Positions 16,663-26,000 are shown, numbered from the stretch's first letter. The stretch: 31,378 bases of DNA from an uncultured Eubacteriales bacterium (GCA_902462015.1 CABPZV010000005.1:1-31378), one strand, 5' to 3'. Notes: generated by a model not told the origin, from the sequence alone. Made by a program: numbers and translations.

Positions 16663-17300
16663 TTGTCTCCTCCGCTGTTTATACGGTCTGTGCCGTTTGT
16701 CTTAAGACGGATTCCGTGTAAAATTTCTGAAATTTGTCCGCATATGTCAAGTCCGTCATTATTTATTATTATATAATCTGAATGTTCTTTAAAAAAAACG
16801 TCAGTGTGCTGAACGCTTATTCTCGCCTGAATTTGTGCCTCTGTGATTCCGTCTCTTTCCTTAAGTCTTTTTACTCTCTGGTCATAATCGGCGATAATGG
16901 AGATAACAAAGTCACATTCCCTGTCAAATCCGCTCTCAAACAGCAGGGGTGCGTCAATTATTGCCATTTCGTCACCCGCGGCTTTCCTTTCGTAAAGCCA
17001 TTTTCTGCAGTCGCTCAGAACATATTTATGTGTTGTTTTATTAAGATATTTCAGTGCTCTCTCCGCGCCGGGAGCAAAAACGATTTCCGAGAGCTTGCTC
17101 CGGTTCAAAGTACCGTCCTGTTTTAATATTTCATTTCCGAAATATCCTGTAAGCTCCGCAAGACACGGAGAGTCGGATTTTGATATTATACCGTGGTATA
17201 TTTTATCTGCATCTGCTGATTGGATTCCAAAATCCGAAAAGAGTTTACAGATATATCCTTTTCCGCATCCGCTTCCACCTGTAAGTCCAATCACAATCAT
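16659..17300 (-). CDS. coaE: Dephospho-CoA kinase
   Basis: A 213-residue kinase adding the 3' phosphate to dephospho-CoA, the last step of coenzyme A synthesis. It opens MIVIGLTGGSGCGKGYICK; DADKIYH, IDAPLLFESGF and the RLKERDGITEAQIQARISVQ lid follow at the expected places. The P-loop reads GxxxxGK then Gly15 where Ser or Thr is normal, although the Lys14 is kept. The first gene of the run coaE-slt-zinc ribbon-abcF, it has its own promoter at 17353-17381 divergent from the pseudokinase gene. Confidence 0.95.
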   Translation of the reverse strand: MIVIGLTGGSGCGKGYICKLFSDFGIQSADADKIYHGIISKSDSPCLAELTGYFGNEILKQDGTLNRSKLSEIVFAPGAERALKYLNKTTHKYVLSDCRKWLYERKAAGDEMAIIDAPLLFESGFDRECDFVISIIADYDQRVKRLKERDGITEAQIQARISVQHTDVFFKEHSDYIIINNDGLDICGQISEILHGIRLKTNGTDRINSGGDN

Positions 17301-17352
17301 CTTATACTCAGCACCCCTGACGTCAAGCTATGTTATTTTCGCTTATACTTTT

Positions 17353-17381
17353 ATTATAAAACAAATTTTCTTATTTTACAA
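17353..17381 (-). promoter_or_regulatory. Sigma-A promoter of the coaE operon
   Basis: Minus-strand TTGTAA (17376-17381) and TATAAT (17353-17358) have a 17-bp spacer. The start near 17346 lies about 46 nt before the coaE ATG. It is back to back with the pseudokinase promoter, 40 bp away. Confidence 0.75.
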
Positions 17382-17421
17382 TAGAAATTTGGAAAAGCCA
17401 TGAAAAATATACAAATAACAC

Positions 17422-17450
17422 TTGCATTTTATCTTTATATTTGATATACT
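17422..17450 (+). promoter_or_regulatory. Sigma-A promoter of the PASTA pseudokinase gene
   Basis: TTGCAT (17422-17427) and TATACT (17445-17450) are separated by 17 bp. Transcription would start near 17457, about 58 nt before the ATG at 17515, with GAGGG seven bases upstream of that ATG. Confidence 0.78.
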
Positions 17451-17514
17451 GCTTTTATATATATTTATATTTTGAAAAATAAAATTCATATATAAAATCA
17501 ATGAGGGAAAATCA

Positions 17515-20500
17515 ATGGATAATAAAAGCGGAAAAGGAAATCCAGAAACCGTACCTTCGTGTCCGATCGGGGGTTGGGAGTTACTCATGCCCATATCTAA
17601 CGGCAAGTCGGAAGCTCAGTGGACAGCGTGCTCCGACGGAACCGGCCAGCCCGGCGGAATAATGCGGATTTTGCATATACCTGCTTTCAGCGGTGAAACT
17701 GACCTTCTGCGCAGGGACAATTTTTCTGAAGAAAAAATTAAGCTGCACTATGAGGAATGTGCCAAACGTTGTTTATCAGCTGCAGAAAGACTTAAAAATG
17801 CAGATATGCAGCATATTCCGGAGATTATTGATGTTAAGGCAGAGCCAGACGATGGTGCTGGATTCAATGTATTTATTCTATCGAAATATTATCCAACCTT
17901 CAGTGAATATTATGCAGACAAAAAGGTAAACCGCGCGGTACTACTTTCACTTTGCTGTGATATCTGCGACTCCATAAGTGAGTACCATTCTCTCGGCCTG
18001 TCACATAATAATATTCAGTTAGAGAATGTATACGTTACCGAAAACGGACGCTGTCTGCTCGGAAATCCTATATTTGAAGATCAGCTTATAAGCCGTCTGC
18101 AAAATCCGGAAGACACAAGACTGCTTCGTTTTATGGCGCCTGAAATAGCAAGCGGAAAAGATTTTGATATACGTTCTGATATATATTCACTCGGCCTAAC
18201 AATGTATTTTAAATTTAATGTAAACCGCCTCCCGTTTGTAACATCTGACAAAGGACTTGTTACACGCAGTGAAGCGGAAAGGGCTATTCTGAAGAGAATA
18301 AATGGGGAGAAAATTCCATCTCCGGCAAAGGCAGATGAAAATTTGTCATCAATTATTCTCCGTGCCTGCGCGTATTCTCCCGAAGACAGATATAACTCTG
18401 CATATGATTTAAGACATGATATTGCAGAGTATGCAGAACAGGCAGATATAAAATTATTTGTTCCAAAAACGGGTGTGTCTCTTCCGAAAAAAACACAGCA
18501 TCACGAAAAAGATACAACTGAGAGGGATACAGCAAATGAACATCCATTTTATGATACCCAAACCGACTTTGATGCCCAGCATATTAATATAAGCGGCCAG
18601 AAAAATGAAAACATACAAGACGAGCTTTCATTTAAATCGCTTTTGGAGGAAGACAGAAGTGAATCTTCTGGGAATATTACAGCTGAACCCGATGCATTAA
18701 ATGAGGTAGTATACAAAGGCGAATTAAAAAAAGATGATAAAAACACGGGAATTTCTGAACCAGAAGGTGCATCGCTTCCTAATCTATCACAGAAGACATC
18801 ATTTCCGGAAACTACAGATGAAATAAAAGCGGATGAATATAAAACCGATATTTCAAATTTAAACGGTTACTTTGACGAAAGTGGAAATTTTATACCTGCA
18901 GGAAGGATAGGATCTAAGGAAGAGCCTGATGAAGCTGCTGAAAAACAGGATTCTGATTCTGAAAAAAATATAAAAAATCCGAGAGAAAATAAACACAGAC
19001 GATTTTCCGGTGACTCCAGAGAAAATGATGCATTACAAACAGAAGAAAAGCTTATAGATGACGATTCCGACAGCAGTGATATGTCAGAATCTAAAGCTGA
19101 TAATAAGAAAAAAGAGATTCCGGTTTTTAAAATTGCATTAGCAGCTATAGCTTTCATTGTCATCCTTGTGTTCATAATTGTGATGCTTCAGAAATGCAGT
19201 CCGTCCGGAGTTAATACAGGTATTCACTCAGACTCCGGTAATACCGAAGATACTTCCGGAAATGTCACTCAGGGCAGCATTAAAATGCCAGACCTGTCAG
19301 GGATGAACGCGGAAGAGGTTTTAGCAGCTCTTTCAAAGGCAGGCTGCGACACTGAGCCGGTTTTTCTTGGAGATTACAGCTCCGATATCAAAAATGGCCT
19401 TGTAATGAAACAATATCCCGAAAAGGATCTGATCTTTGATGCTGATACAGTGGTTAAGGTAACACTTAGTCTCGGAGAAGCTCCCGATAAAGTTCCGGAT
19501 ATAGTAAATTTATCATTAGAGGACGCCGCAGGAAGATTGCAGACACTCGGCTTTAAGGTAACGGCTCTTCATTCTTATTCTGATGCTGTACCAGAAGATA
19601 ATGTAATTATGCAGAGTATCGCGCCTAATACGGGTATTATTAAAGGTGCAGATATCTTTATCACAATAAGCAAGGGCAATAAACCCGCTGATTTTACTGA
19701 AATAGAAACCTTAACAATAGGAGACGGAGTTTTTGCTATAAAACCCGGAGATACTAAAGAAATAGACCTTTCAATATATCCTGAAAATGCGACGGAAAAA
19801 GAAGTCTGGTGGACGAGCAGCGCGCCGGACATTGTGTCAATAGATCAAAGTGGCAAAATTACAGCCCACGCTATCGGAAGCTCTGAAATTACCGTATATT
19901 CGGCGGACGGTGTTCACATCGGCTCATGTACAGTTGAAGTCAAAGAAGATATAATCAGTGTTGAGAAAATTGGATTCAGATTGTCATCTGCAACAATTTC
20001 TGTTGGTCAGTCCGAAACTCATGCTCCATGGCTGTATCCGGACAATGTTACCAATACATACGTGACCTTTTCTTCAAGCAATCCGGCTGTGGTGCGCGTT
20101 AATGCTTACGGAACAATAACCGGTGTTACTCCAGGAACTGCAACGATTACATCCCGCTCGAGCGACGGAGGCTTTACAGCATCTTATAGCGTAACAGTTA
20201 CTGTTCCTGACGGAAAAGCTGCTGTCCCTTCGCTTGTAGGATTGAGCTCCGGCAATGCAGCGGCATCGGCGGAGAATGCCGGACTTTCATACGCTATTGT
20301 TTATGCGGTAAGCGCGACTGTTCCGAAGGGAACTGTAATTTCACAAAGTATAGATACCGGAACTCTTGTGAACTCCGGTACTGTGGTTACAATTACCGTC
20401 AGCAACGGAAACACAGAGCTTAGTGACTGGACGGAAGCTCTTCCTGACGGTGTCTCTGCTGCTGAACAAAAAACGGAATACTCATACAGGGAAAAACAGA

Positions 20501-21255
20501 CTGTAACACAGAACGGTTCTCCTGTAAGCGGCTGGACGGTTGACGAGACTCTGACTTCCTACGGAGAATGGAGCGGCTACGGAGAATGGCAATTCGAGAC
20601 TATTTCTTCATCAGATACTGTAAGAGTTGAATCTCAGATTTTTTATAGAAGCCGCAGTATCGAGCCTTGGAGCAGCTGGAGTATGAATCCGATTTTAGAA
20701 GCTCCGGACATTACAGTTGAGACAAGAACTGTATACAGCTACAGAACATACGAGACTATGGTACGGGATTATTATACACAGATTGACGGTTGGTCGTTCC
20801 AAAAACAAATTATGTCTCAGATTTTATGCGACTGGACAATCTCGGAACCGCCTGACGGGGCACAGAACATCGAGTCCGCTACAATAAACGGGGCATTGCA
20901 TTACAGGTGGACAATAGACAAAGTTCAGTATCAGTACATCAGGTATTCGGATTGGAGCGAGTGGTCGGATTCCAGTTTTGCCGGAGTAAATGTAGAAACC
21001 AGAACCGGTATACAATACAGGAGCAGACCGGCAAATCCTTACGGCGCATGGAGCAGCTGGACGAGCACGCCGATTTCTTCATCAGGTACGCTTGATGTTG
21101 AATCTGCAACAATGTACAGGAGCAGCACGCGGTCTGTAACATATACCTGTTATAGCTACACAGACTGGTCTGATTGGTCTGATGCATCGGTAAATGCCGG
21201 TCCATCGGTTGAAGTAAGGACAAGAACGCTATACCGTTATAAAATTGTAAACTGA
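17515..21255 (+). CDS. Receptor-like PASTA pseudokinase with Big2 domains and WSxWS repeats
   Basis: 1246 residues. The N-terminal part (about 15-315) has the PknB/PrkC-type fold, with MAPEIASG (207-214) and DIRSDIYSLGLTMYF intact. The catalytic set is lost: the beta-3 lysine is Arg51 (IMRIL), HRD is HNN (164-166), DFG is NPI (about 183-185), and the glycine loop is degraded. It is therefore a predicted pseudokinase. An acidic linker (about 320-530) leads to one membrane helix (about 537-560). Outside are PASTA domains (about 590-659 and 660-730), two Big2 Ig-like domains (about 733-812 and 813-900), a third PASTA (903-968), and a Trp-rich tail (969-1246) with repeated YSDWSEWS and VETRTxYxYR motifs. 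PASTA domains usually sense muropeptides or lipid II. It is a lone plus-strand gene, not beside a PP2C phosphatase. It may signal by binding partners instead of phosphorylation. Confidence 0.9.
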   Translation: MDNKSGKGNPETVPSCPIGGWELLMPISNGKSEAQWTACSDGTGQPGGIMRILHIPAFSGETDLLRRDNFSEEKIKLHYEECAKRCLSAAERLKNADMQHIPEIIDVKAEPDDGAGFNVFILSKYYPTFSEYYADKKVNRAVLLSLCCDICDSISEYHSLGLSHNNIQLENVYVTENGRCLLGNPIFEDQLISRLQNPEDTRLLRFMAPEIASGKDFDIRSDIYSLGLTMYFKFNVNRLPFVTSDKGLVTRSEAERAILKRINGEKIPSPAKADENLSSIILRACAYSPEDRYNSAYDLRHDIAEYAEQADIKLFVPKTGVSLPKKTQHHEKDTTERDTANEHPFYDTQTDFDAQHINISGQKNENIQDELSFKSLLEEDRSESSGNITAEPDALNEVVYKGELKKDDKNTGISEPEGASLPNLSQKTSFPETTDEIKADEYKTDISNLNGYFDESGNFIPAGRIGSKEEPDEAAEKQDSDSEKNIKNPRENKHRRFSGDSRENDALQTEEKLIDDDSDSSDMSESKADNKKKEIPVFKIALAAIAFIVILVFIIVMLQKCSPSGVNTGIHSDSGNTEDTSGNVTQGSIKMPDLSGMNAEEVLAALSKAGCDTEPVFLGDYSSDIKNGLVMKQYPEKDLIFDADTVVKVTLSLGEAPDKVPDIVNLSLEDAAGRLQTLGFKVTALHSYSDAVPEDNVIMQSIAPNTGIIKGADIFITISKGNKPADFTEIETLTIGDGVFAIKPGDTKEIDLSIYPENATEKEVWWTSSAPDIVSIDQSGKITAHAIGSSEITVYSADGVHIGSCTVEVKEDIISVEKIGFRLSSATISVGQSETHAPWLYPDNVTNTYVTFSSSNPAVVRVNAYGTITGVTPGTATITSRSSDGGFTASYSVTVTVPDGKAAVPSLVGLSSGNAAASAENAGLSYAIVYAVSATVPKGTVISQSIDTGTLVNSGTVVTITVSNGNTELSDWTEALPDGVSAAEQKTEYSYREKQTVTQNGSPVSGWTVDETLTSYGEWSGYGEWQFETISSSDTVRVESQIFYRSRSIEPWSSWSMNPILEAPDITVETRTVYSYRTYETMVRDYYTQIDGWSFQKQIMSQILCDWTISEPPDGAQNIESATINGALHYRWTIDKVQYQYIRYSDWSEWSDSSFAGVNVETRTGIQYRSRPANPYGAWSSWTSTPISSSGTLDVESATMYRSSTRSVTYTCYSYTDWSDWSDASVNAGPSVEVRTRTLYRYKIVN

Positions 21256-21295
21256 TGTTGTTCGTTGAGACCGGAAAAGAATAAGAATATGGACT

Positions 21296-21346
21296 TGTCC
21301 CGTTAAAGGCTAAAGCCTTAGCAGACGGCACCGTAACAGGCTGACA
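21296..21346 (+). repeat. Possible degenerate half-copy of the structured intergenic repeat
   Basis: TGTCCCGTTA (21296-21305) can pair with TAACAGGCTGACA (21334-21346) with a two-base bulge, enclosing an AAGGCT/AGCCTT hairpin (21306-21319) and a small ACGG/CCGT hairpin. Copies A and B have the same plan: an outer stem with a two-base bulge around a hairpin, starting TGTCCC. The CAGTGGGAGAT hairpin is absent. Sequence identity is limited, so homology is tentative. Confidence 0.35.
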
Positions 21347-21424
21347 CATTACATAGAGATTAATATAAATGTAGGGTCTGCCGCAAGCTTAGACTTTTGG
21401 AAAAAGTCCTATAAAAAAGAAGCA

Positions 21425-21461
21425 AAAATCCAGAGTTTGCATAGCTGCATCTCTGGATTTT
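21425..21461. terminator. Convergent terminator between the pseudokinase and cardiolipin synthase genes
   Basis: An 11-bp stem AAAATCCAGAG/CTCTGGATTTT (21425-21435 with 21451-21461) has an inner TGCA/TGCA stem. T-rich ends on both strands allow use by both converging genes. Confidence 0.82.
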
Positions 21462-21511
21462 CTTGTTACCATTTATAATTTATTAATATTAAACGGCAGT
21501 CCATTATTGAA

Positions 21512-23077
21512 TTACATTATAGGCGCAAATATACGGAAAATCTTTTGCAGAAAGGCGATAAAAAAATTACATCTGCAGTCTTCCTCGGTTATTTTTTTAC
21601 AGTTTTCAAGTGTATTCAGAAAATCCTTCTTTATTTCTGATACCGCGGTTCCTCCGCTGATTCTGATACCGCATTCAAAATGCATATACAGACTTCTGAA
21701 GTCAAGGTTGGTTGTTCCAACGGTTGCTACACTGTCGTCGGATACAAATGTCTTTGAGTGTATAAAACCGCTTGAGTATTCGTAGATTTGTACGCCAGCA
21801 CTGATAAGTTCTTTGTAATATGACTGTGTAGTAATGTGAACGATAAGCTTGTCCCACTTATAAGGTGTTACGATTCTCACGTCAACACCGCTTTTGGCAG
21901 CAAGCTTAAGCGACGTTACAAGACTTTCGTTAATTACAAGATATGGTGTGTTAATGTACAGATACTTTTTCGCTCCGTCAATTATCTGCAGATAGACGTG
22001 TTCTCCGACATTTTCAGAATCGAGGGGAGAATCCGAATATGGTTGTACATAACCATCACCTGAAATACTGCATTTTTCATCTTTCCAGGGATAAAATTTT
22101 GAGAAATCTTCCGCTTCTTTGGAACACAGCGCCCACATCTGTAAAAAGAACACTGTAAAACTCCACGCGGCGTCTCCGCGTACCATTACTGAAGCGTCTT
22201 TCCAATGACCGTACTTTTCATATGCGTTTATATACTCGTCGGCGAGATTAATGCCGCCGGTAAACGCCACTTTTCCGTCTATAACCGCGATTTTTCTATG
22301 GTCGCGATTGTTTTGTTCCGAAACCCAAAACGGACGGAAAGGATTAAAAACGTAACACTTTATACCAAGACTTCTCATCTGTTCCGGAAAGTCCTTAGGA
22401 AGCGTCAGAAAGCAGCCTATATCATCGTACAAAAGGCGAACGTCAACTCCCTGTTTCGACTTTTCTTTTAAAATATCGAGAATTGAATTCCACATTATAC
22501 CCTCTTGAATAATAAAGTATTCCATAAAGATATAATTCTCTGCTTTTTTTAACTCTTCAAGCATATACTCGAATTTTACTTCTCCGGGAGAAAGATATGT
22601 TGTCTGTGTTCCGGAGTATATCGGAAAACCGGCGGATTTTTCGAGATATCTGATCGCAGAAGCTTGCTCCGGAAAATCCGATAGAGCTTTTTCTATACTG
22701 CTTTCTGACATGAAAAAGAGGGGACGCGTATCATTTTCTATTGTATTACTCATTTTTCTAAAACTTTTTGTTGAGCTTTGAAAGTGAAACATTAAATACA
22801 TAAGCCCACCAAAAACGGGAAATGCAAGAATCCACATAATCCAAAGCAGACAAAGCGCCTCGTTATCCTGTTTTGCTGCAATCAGCACTGCAACGATAAT
22901 ACTTATAAAGGAAAGCATTACTGAGACAATTTCAGATGCCTTACTGCTGCTGTAAAGCAGATAAAATATTATGGTAATCTGCAGCAGAAGTGTAAATATA
23001 ACAAACATCCTTTGTAAATATCTTGCACGAAACCATTTTTTATGCATTTTATGTTTTTTCTCGTTGTGTTTACCCAT
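21512..23077 (-). CDS. cls: Cardiolipin synthase (two HKD phospholipase D domains)
   Basis: About 521 residues. Two or three N-terminal membrane helices (within about 20-105) precede two phospholipase D active sites: HRKIAVIDGKVAFTGG (about 257) and IHSKTFVSDDSVATVGTTN (about 439), the HxKxxxxD pairs. The enzyme condenses two phosphatidylglycerols into cardiolipin plus glycerol at the membrane. Start choice: the longer frame begins at 23110, but a promoter with TATAAT at 23116-23121 would start RNA at about that codon, leaving no ribosome site. The ATG at 23077 has AGGAAAGG upstream (12 bases) and is preferred. It is transcribed alone. Confidence 0.94.
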   Translation of the reverse strand: MGKHNEKKHKMHKKWFRARYLQRMFVIFTLLLQITIIFYLLYSSSKASEIVSVMLSFISIIVAVLIAAKQDNEALCLLWIMWILAFPVFGGLMYLMFHFQSSTKSFRKMSNTIENDTRPLFFMSESSIEKALSDFPEQASAIRYLEKSAGFPIYSGTQTTYLSPGEVKFEYMLEELKKAENYIFMEYFIIQEGIMWNSILDILKEKSKQGVDVRLLYDDIGCFLTLPKDFPEQMRSLGIKCYVFNPFRPFWVSEQNNRDHRKIAVIDGKVAFTGGINLADEYINAYEKYGHWKDASVMVRGDAAWSFTVFFLQMWALCSKEAEDFSKFYPWKDEKCSISGDGYVQPYSDSPLDSENVGEHVYLQIIDGAKKYLYINTPYLVINESLVTSLKLAAKSGVDVRIVTPYKWDKLIVHITTQSYYKELISAGVQIYEYSSGFIHSKTFVSDDSVATVGTTNLDFRSLYMHFECGIRISGGTAVSEIKKDFLNTLENCKKITEEDCRCNFFIAFLQKIFRIFAPIM

Positions 23078-23115
23078 AAAAATATCATGCCTTTCCTGCA
23101 GTTTTTTCATCGAAT

Positions 23116-23144
23116 ATTATACAACAATATTTATAGAAAATCAA
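23116..23144 (-). promoter_or_regulatory. Sigma-A promoter of cls
   Basis: Minus-strand TTGATT (23139-23144) and TATAAT (23116-23121) have a 17-bp spacer. The start falls near 23110, giving a leader of about 33 nt before the ATG at 23077. Confidence 0.75.
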
Positions 23145-23172
23145 ATAAAAAATATATTACATTTTAAAAATA

Positions 23173-23201
23173 CCCCGTGAGAACAAAGCTCTCCCACGGG
23201 G
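23173..23201 (-). terminator. Terminator of the P-type ATPase gene
   Basis: CCCCGTG (23173-23179) pairs with CACGGGG (23195-23201), extended inward by AGA/TCT across a two-base bulge. On the minus strand it is followed by TATTTTTAAAA. It begins 15 bp after the ATPase stop. Confidence 0.8.
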
Positions 23202-23215
23202 TGATACTGCATTAT

Positions 23216-25861
23216 TTATATTTGTTTACTTTTTTCGCATCTGCGCTGAATAAGCTTGACAATTTCAATTATCGGGATAATAAGAACGGCGAGACCGACG
23301 GCAACTGCATATTCCAGTATAGAAATATGTTCAAAATCAAATGCATTGCGCAGAAATGGTATATATATTACAGAGGTAGTGAGAACAAGAGATGCAAGCA
23401 TTGCAATCCACAGCCATTTATTCTGATTTTTCATGGTGAAAATAGACGCCCGCCTTGAACGCATATTGAATGAATGGAAAATTTCAACAAGAGACAGGGT
23501 AAGAAAAGCCATTGTCATTCCATCTGGACTATTTACAATTTCCCATCTGCCGGACTCTATAAAATGTCCAACAAAATACGAAAGAAGCGTAAGAACTGTT
23601 ACAAGAACACCCTGAGCAGCCACATCAAAAGCCATTCCTCCTGCAAAAATTCCTTCGTTGGATTTTCTCGGCGGATGCTTCATGCTGTCGCTTTCGCTTT
23701 TTTCCATACCGAGTGCGAGTGCCGGCAGACAGTCTGTTATCAGGTTTATCCATAGCAGGTGAACTGGTTTAAGTATGGTAAATCCAAGCATTGTTGCCGC
23801 AAATACAGAGAGTACTTCCGCAAGGTTCGATGATAGCAAGAACTGAATAGATTTGCGGATATTGTCATAGATACGGCGCCCTTCCTCAACTGCTGAAACA
23901 ATAGTAGCAAAATTGTCATCGGCTATTACCATATCTGCGACATTTTTTGTAACGTCGGTACCGGTAATACCCATTCCAACACCAATATCGGCATTTTTTA
24001 TCGACGGAGCGTCGTTTACTCCGTCTCCTGTCATAGCCGTAATACATCCGTGAGCCTTCCACGCTTTTACGATTCTGACTTTATGTTCAGGCTGAACACG
24101 TGCATAAACTGAATATTTTTCTATGTTAGAGGCAAGCTGATTATCATCCAAACCATTAAGTTCAGCACCGGTAATTGCTTCAGATTCATTCTGTAAAATT
24201 CCAAGCTGTTTAGCGATTGCTATAGCGGTATCTCTGTGATCGCCGGTGATCATGACAGCTCGGATGCCGGCACCGCGACATTCTTCAATGGAATCTTTTA
24301 CTTCTGGTCTTATTGGGTCAATCATACCGGAAAGACCGATAATGCACATATCTTTTTCAAGATCAGCGGCTTCATATGAAGCCGGTTCGTTTTCATACGT
24401 CCGTTTAGCGGCGCATAGTACGCGCAATGCCCTGTCGGCCATAGCTTTATTAGCGTCGAGAAATTGTTTCTTCAGTTCTTCTGTTAGCGGGATGACTTCT
24501 CCGTTTTTAAGTGCATGAGTACAGCGTGCAATAATTTCATCGGGAGCACCTTTAGTATACTGGATATAAGCGCCGTCAGAATTTCGGCATACAACAGACA
24601 TCATTTTTCTTCCGGAATCAAACGGAGCTTCACCAACACGGTCAAAGCCTTTCATTTCATCTGTTACACCAAGCTTATAAGCGTCGTTTACAAGCGCACA
24701 TTCTGTAGGTTCTCCAACGGCTTCGTTTTTATCGTCGAGTTTTGCGTCTGAACATAGAGCCATTGCTATCGCGGTTTCTCTTTCACTGTCTGTGTAATGC
24801 TCTACTACAGTCATCTTGTTCTGCGTCAGAGTTCCCGTTTTATCGGAACATATAATTTGTGTACAGCCGAGAGTTTCAACTGCAGTGAGCTTTCTGATAA
24901 TCGCGTTGCGCTTTGACATATTTGTTACGCCAATGGAAAGCACTATGGTAACGACGGCAGCAAGGCCTTCAGGAATTGCTGCGACAGCAAGACTGACGGC
25001 AACCATAAACGTATCAAGCATGAGCTTGCCGCTGATATCGGAATGATATCTAATAAGATTTATCGCGAATATAATAATGCAGATTGCAAGAACAAGAAAA
25101 CTTAAAATTTTACTGAGCTGAGCAAGCTTTTTTTGTAGAGGAGTTTCCTCTTTTTTCGCGCTTGTGAGCGCGTCTGCAATTTTGCCCATTTCGGTATTCA
25201 TTCCGGTACCGACAACGACGGCCTGACCGCGGCCGTAAACGACGGTTGAACCCATATATGCCATATTTTTGCGGTCTCCAAGAGATATATCTTCAGATTT
25301 TCCGTCGGTGTCGAGCGCGTCTGCTGTTTTGCTGACGGGAACAGACTCACCCGTAAGTGCGGCCTCTTCAATTTTCAGACTTGCGCATTCAATTATTCGC
25401 ATATCAGCGGGAACTGCGTCTCCTGCTTCGAGAATGACAATGTCGCCCGGAACAATTTCTTCGCTTCGCACAGTAACCCGCTGACCGTCACGTATAACCT
25501 TTGAGGTGGATGCCGCAATTTTTTGCAGAGCTTCTATAGCTGCCTCCGCCTTACTTTCCTGTACGACTCCAAGTACGGCATTAATGACGACAACAGCCAT
25601 GATAATAATTACATCGGCAAAGGATTCCCCGGAGTAAAAGGCTGTTATACCTGAGACGACTGCTGCTGCAATCAGGATAATTATCATAGGATCAGAAATT
25701 TCTCCAAGAAATTTATGGAGAAGTGACTCCTTTTTTCCCTCTGCAAGCTTGTTTGGCCCGTGTGCTGTCAGTCTTTCTGAAGCGTCAGAGGAGGACAGTC
25801 CGTTTTCTGTAACTCCCTGCTCACTTAGAACCTTTTCGTAACTACAAAGATATTCTTTCAT
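23216..25861 (-). CDS. P2-type cation ATPase (SERCA/PMCA-like), probable Mn2+/Ca2+ exporter
   Basis: 881 residues, the normal length for bacterial Ca2+-ATPase homologues. Landmarks in order: the cation N-terminal domain, LTGESVPVSK (actuator TGES), AAIPEGLAAVVT in M4, the phosphorylation site CSDKTGTLTQNK (Asp340), KGAPDEI, MITGDHRDTA, MTGDGVNDAPSIK, and the M6 motif WINLITDCLPALALG with the Asn and Asp used for Ca2+ or Mn2+ binding. By sequence alone it would be called calcium-transporting. The yybP-ykoY riboswitch directly upstream, which responds to Mn2+, makes manganese export the better guess. The ATG at 25861 has GAAAGGA 12 bases upstream. It is a single-gene unit with its own terminator. 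Confidence 0.95.
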   Translation of the reverse strand: MKEYLCSYEKVLSEQGVTENGLSSSDASERLTAHGPNKLAEGKKESLLHKFLGEISDPMIIILIAAAVVSGITAFYSGESFADVIIIMAVVVINAVLGVVQESKAEAAIEALQKIAASTSKVIRDGQRVTVRSEEIVPGDIVILEAGDAVPADMRIIECASLKIEEAALTGESVPVSKTADALDTDGKSEDISLGDRKNMAYMGSTVVYGRGQAVVVGTGMNTEMGKIADALTSAKKEETPLQKKLAQLSKILSFLVLAICIIIFAINLIRYHSDISGKLMLDTFMVAVSLAVAAIPEGLAAVVTIVLSIGVTNMSKRNAIIRKLTAVETLGCTQIICSDKTGTLTQNKMTVVEHYTDSERETAIAMALCSDAKLDDKNEAVGEPTECALVNDAYKLGVTDEMKGFDRVGEAPFDSGRKMMSVVCRNSDGAYIQYTKGAPDEIIARCTHALKNGEVIPLTEELKKQFLDANKAMADRALRVLCAAKRTYENEPASYEAADLEKDMCIIGLSGMIDPIRPEVKDSIEECRGAGIRAVMITGDHRDTAIAIAKQLGILQNESEAITGAELNGLDDNQLASNIEKYSVYARVQPEHKVRIVKAWKAHGCITAMTGDGVNDAPSIKNADIGVGMGITGTDVTKNVADMVIADDNFATIVSAVEEGRRIYDNIRKSIQFLLSSNLAEVLSVFAATMLGFTILKPVHLLWINLITDCLPALALGMEKSESDSMKHPPRKSNEGIFAGGMAFDVAAQGVLVTVLTLLSYFVGHFIESGRWEIVNSPDGMTMAFLTLSLVEIFHSFNMRSRRASIFTMKNQNKWLWIAMLASLVLTTSVIYIPFLRNAFDFEHISILEYAVAVGLAVLIIPIIEIVKLIQRRCEKSKQI

Positions 25862-25965
25862 TGAAATAACAAATCCTTTCGTATAAAACTATAGATCTTA
25901 TGTTTTAGCCAGGCTGAGGATCTATGGATATCTTCAGTACGGCCGGTATATTTCTATACCAAAAA

Positions 25966-26000
25966 AGACTCATATACAGCAAAATACTGTATATGAGTCT
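25966..26000 (-). terminator. Riboswitch expression-platform terminator
   Basis: A perfect 14-bp stem (25987-26000 with 25966-25979) with a 7-base loop is followed on the minus strand by TTTTTT. Its 5' arm contains the CTCATATA segment (25990-25997) that also forms the 3' strand of the aptamer P1, so aptamer and terminator exclude each other. Confidence 0.9.

Noticed and set aside
23173..23201. Another copy of the intergenic repeat, because of the CTCCCAC word
   Set aside because: The similarity is limited to a few bases; the segment is explained as the ATPase terminator and lacks the other shared parts.
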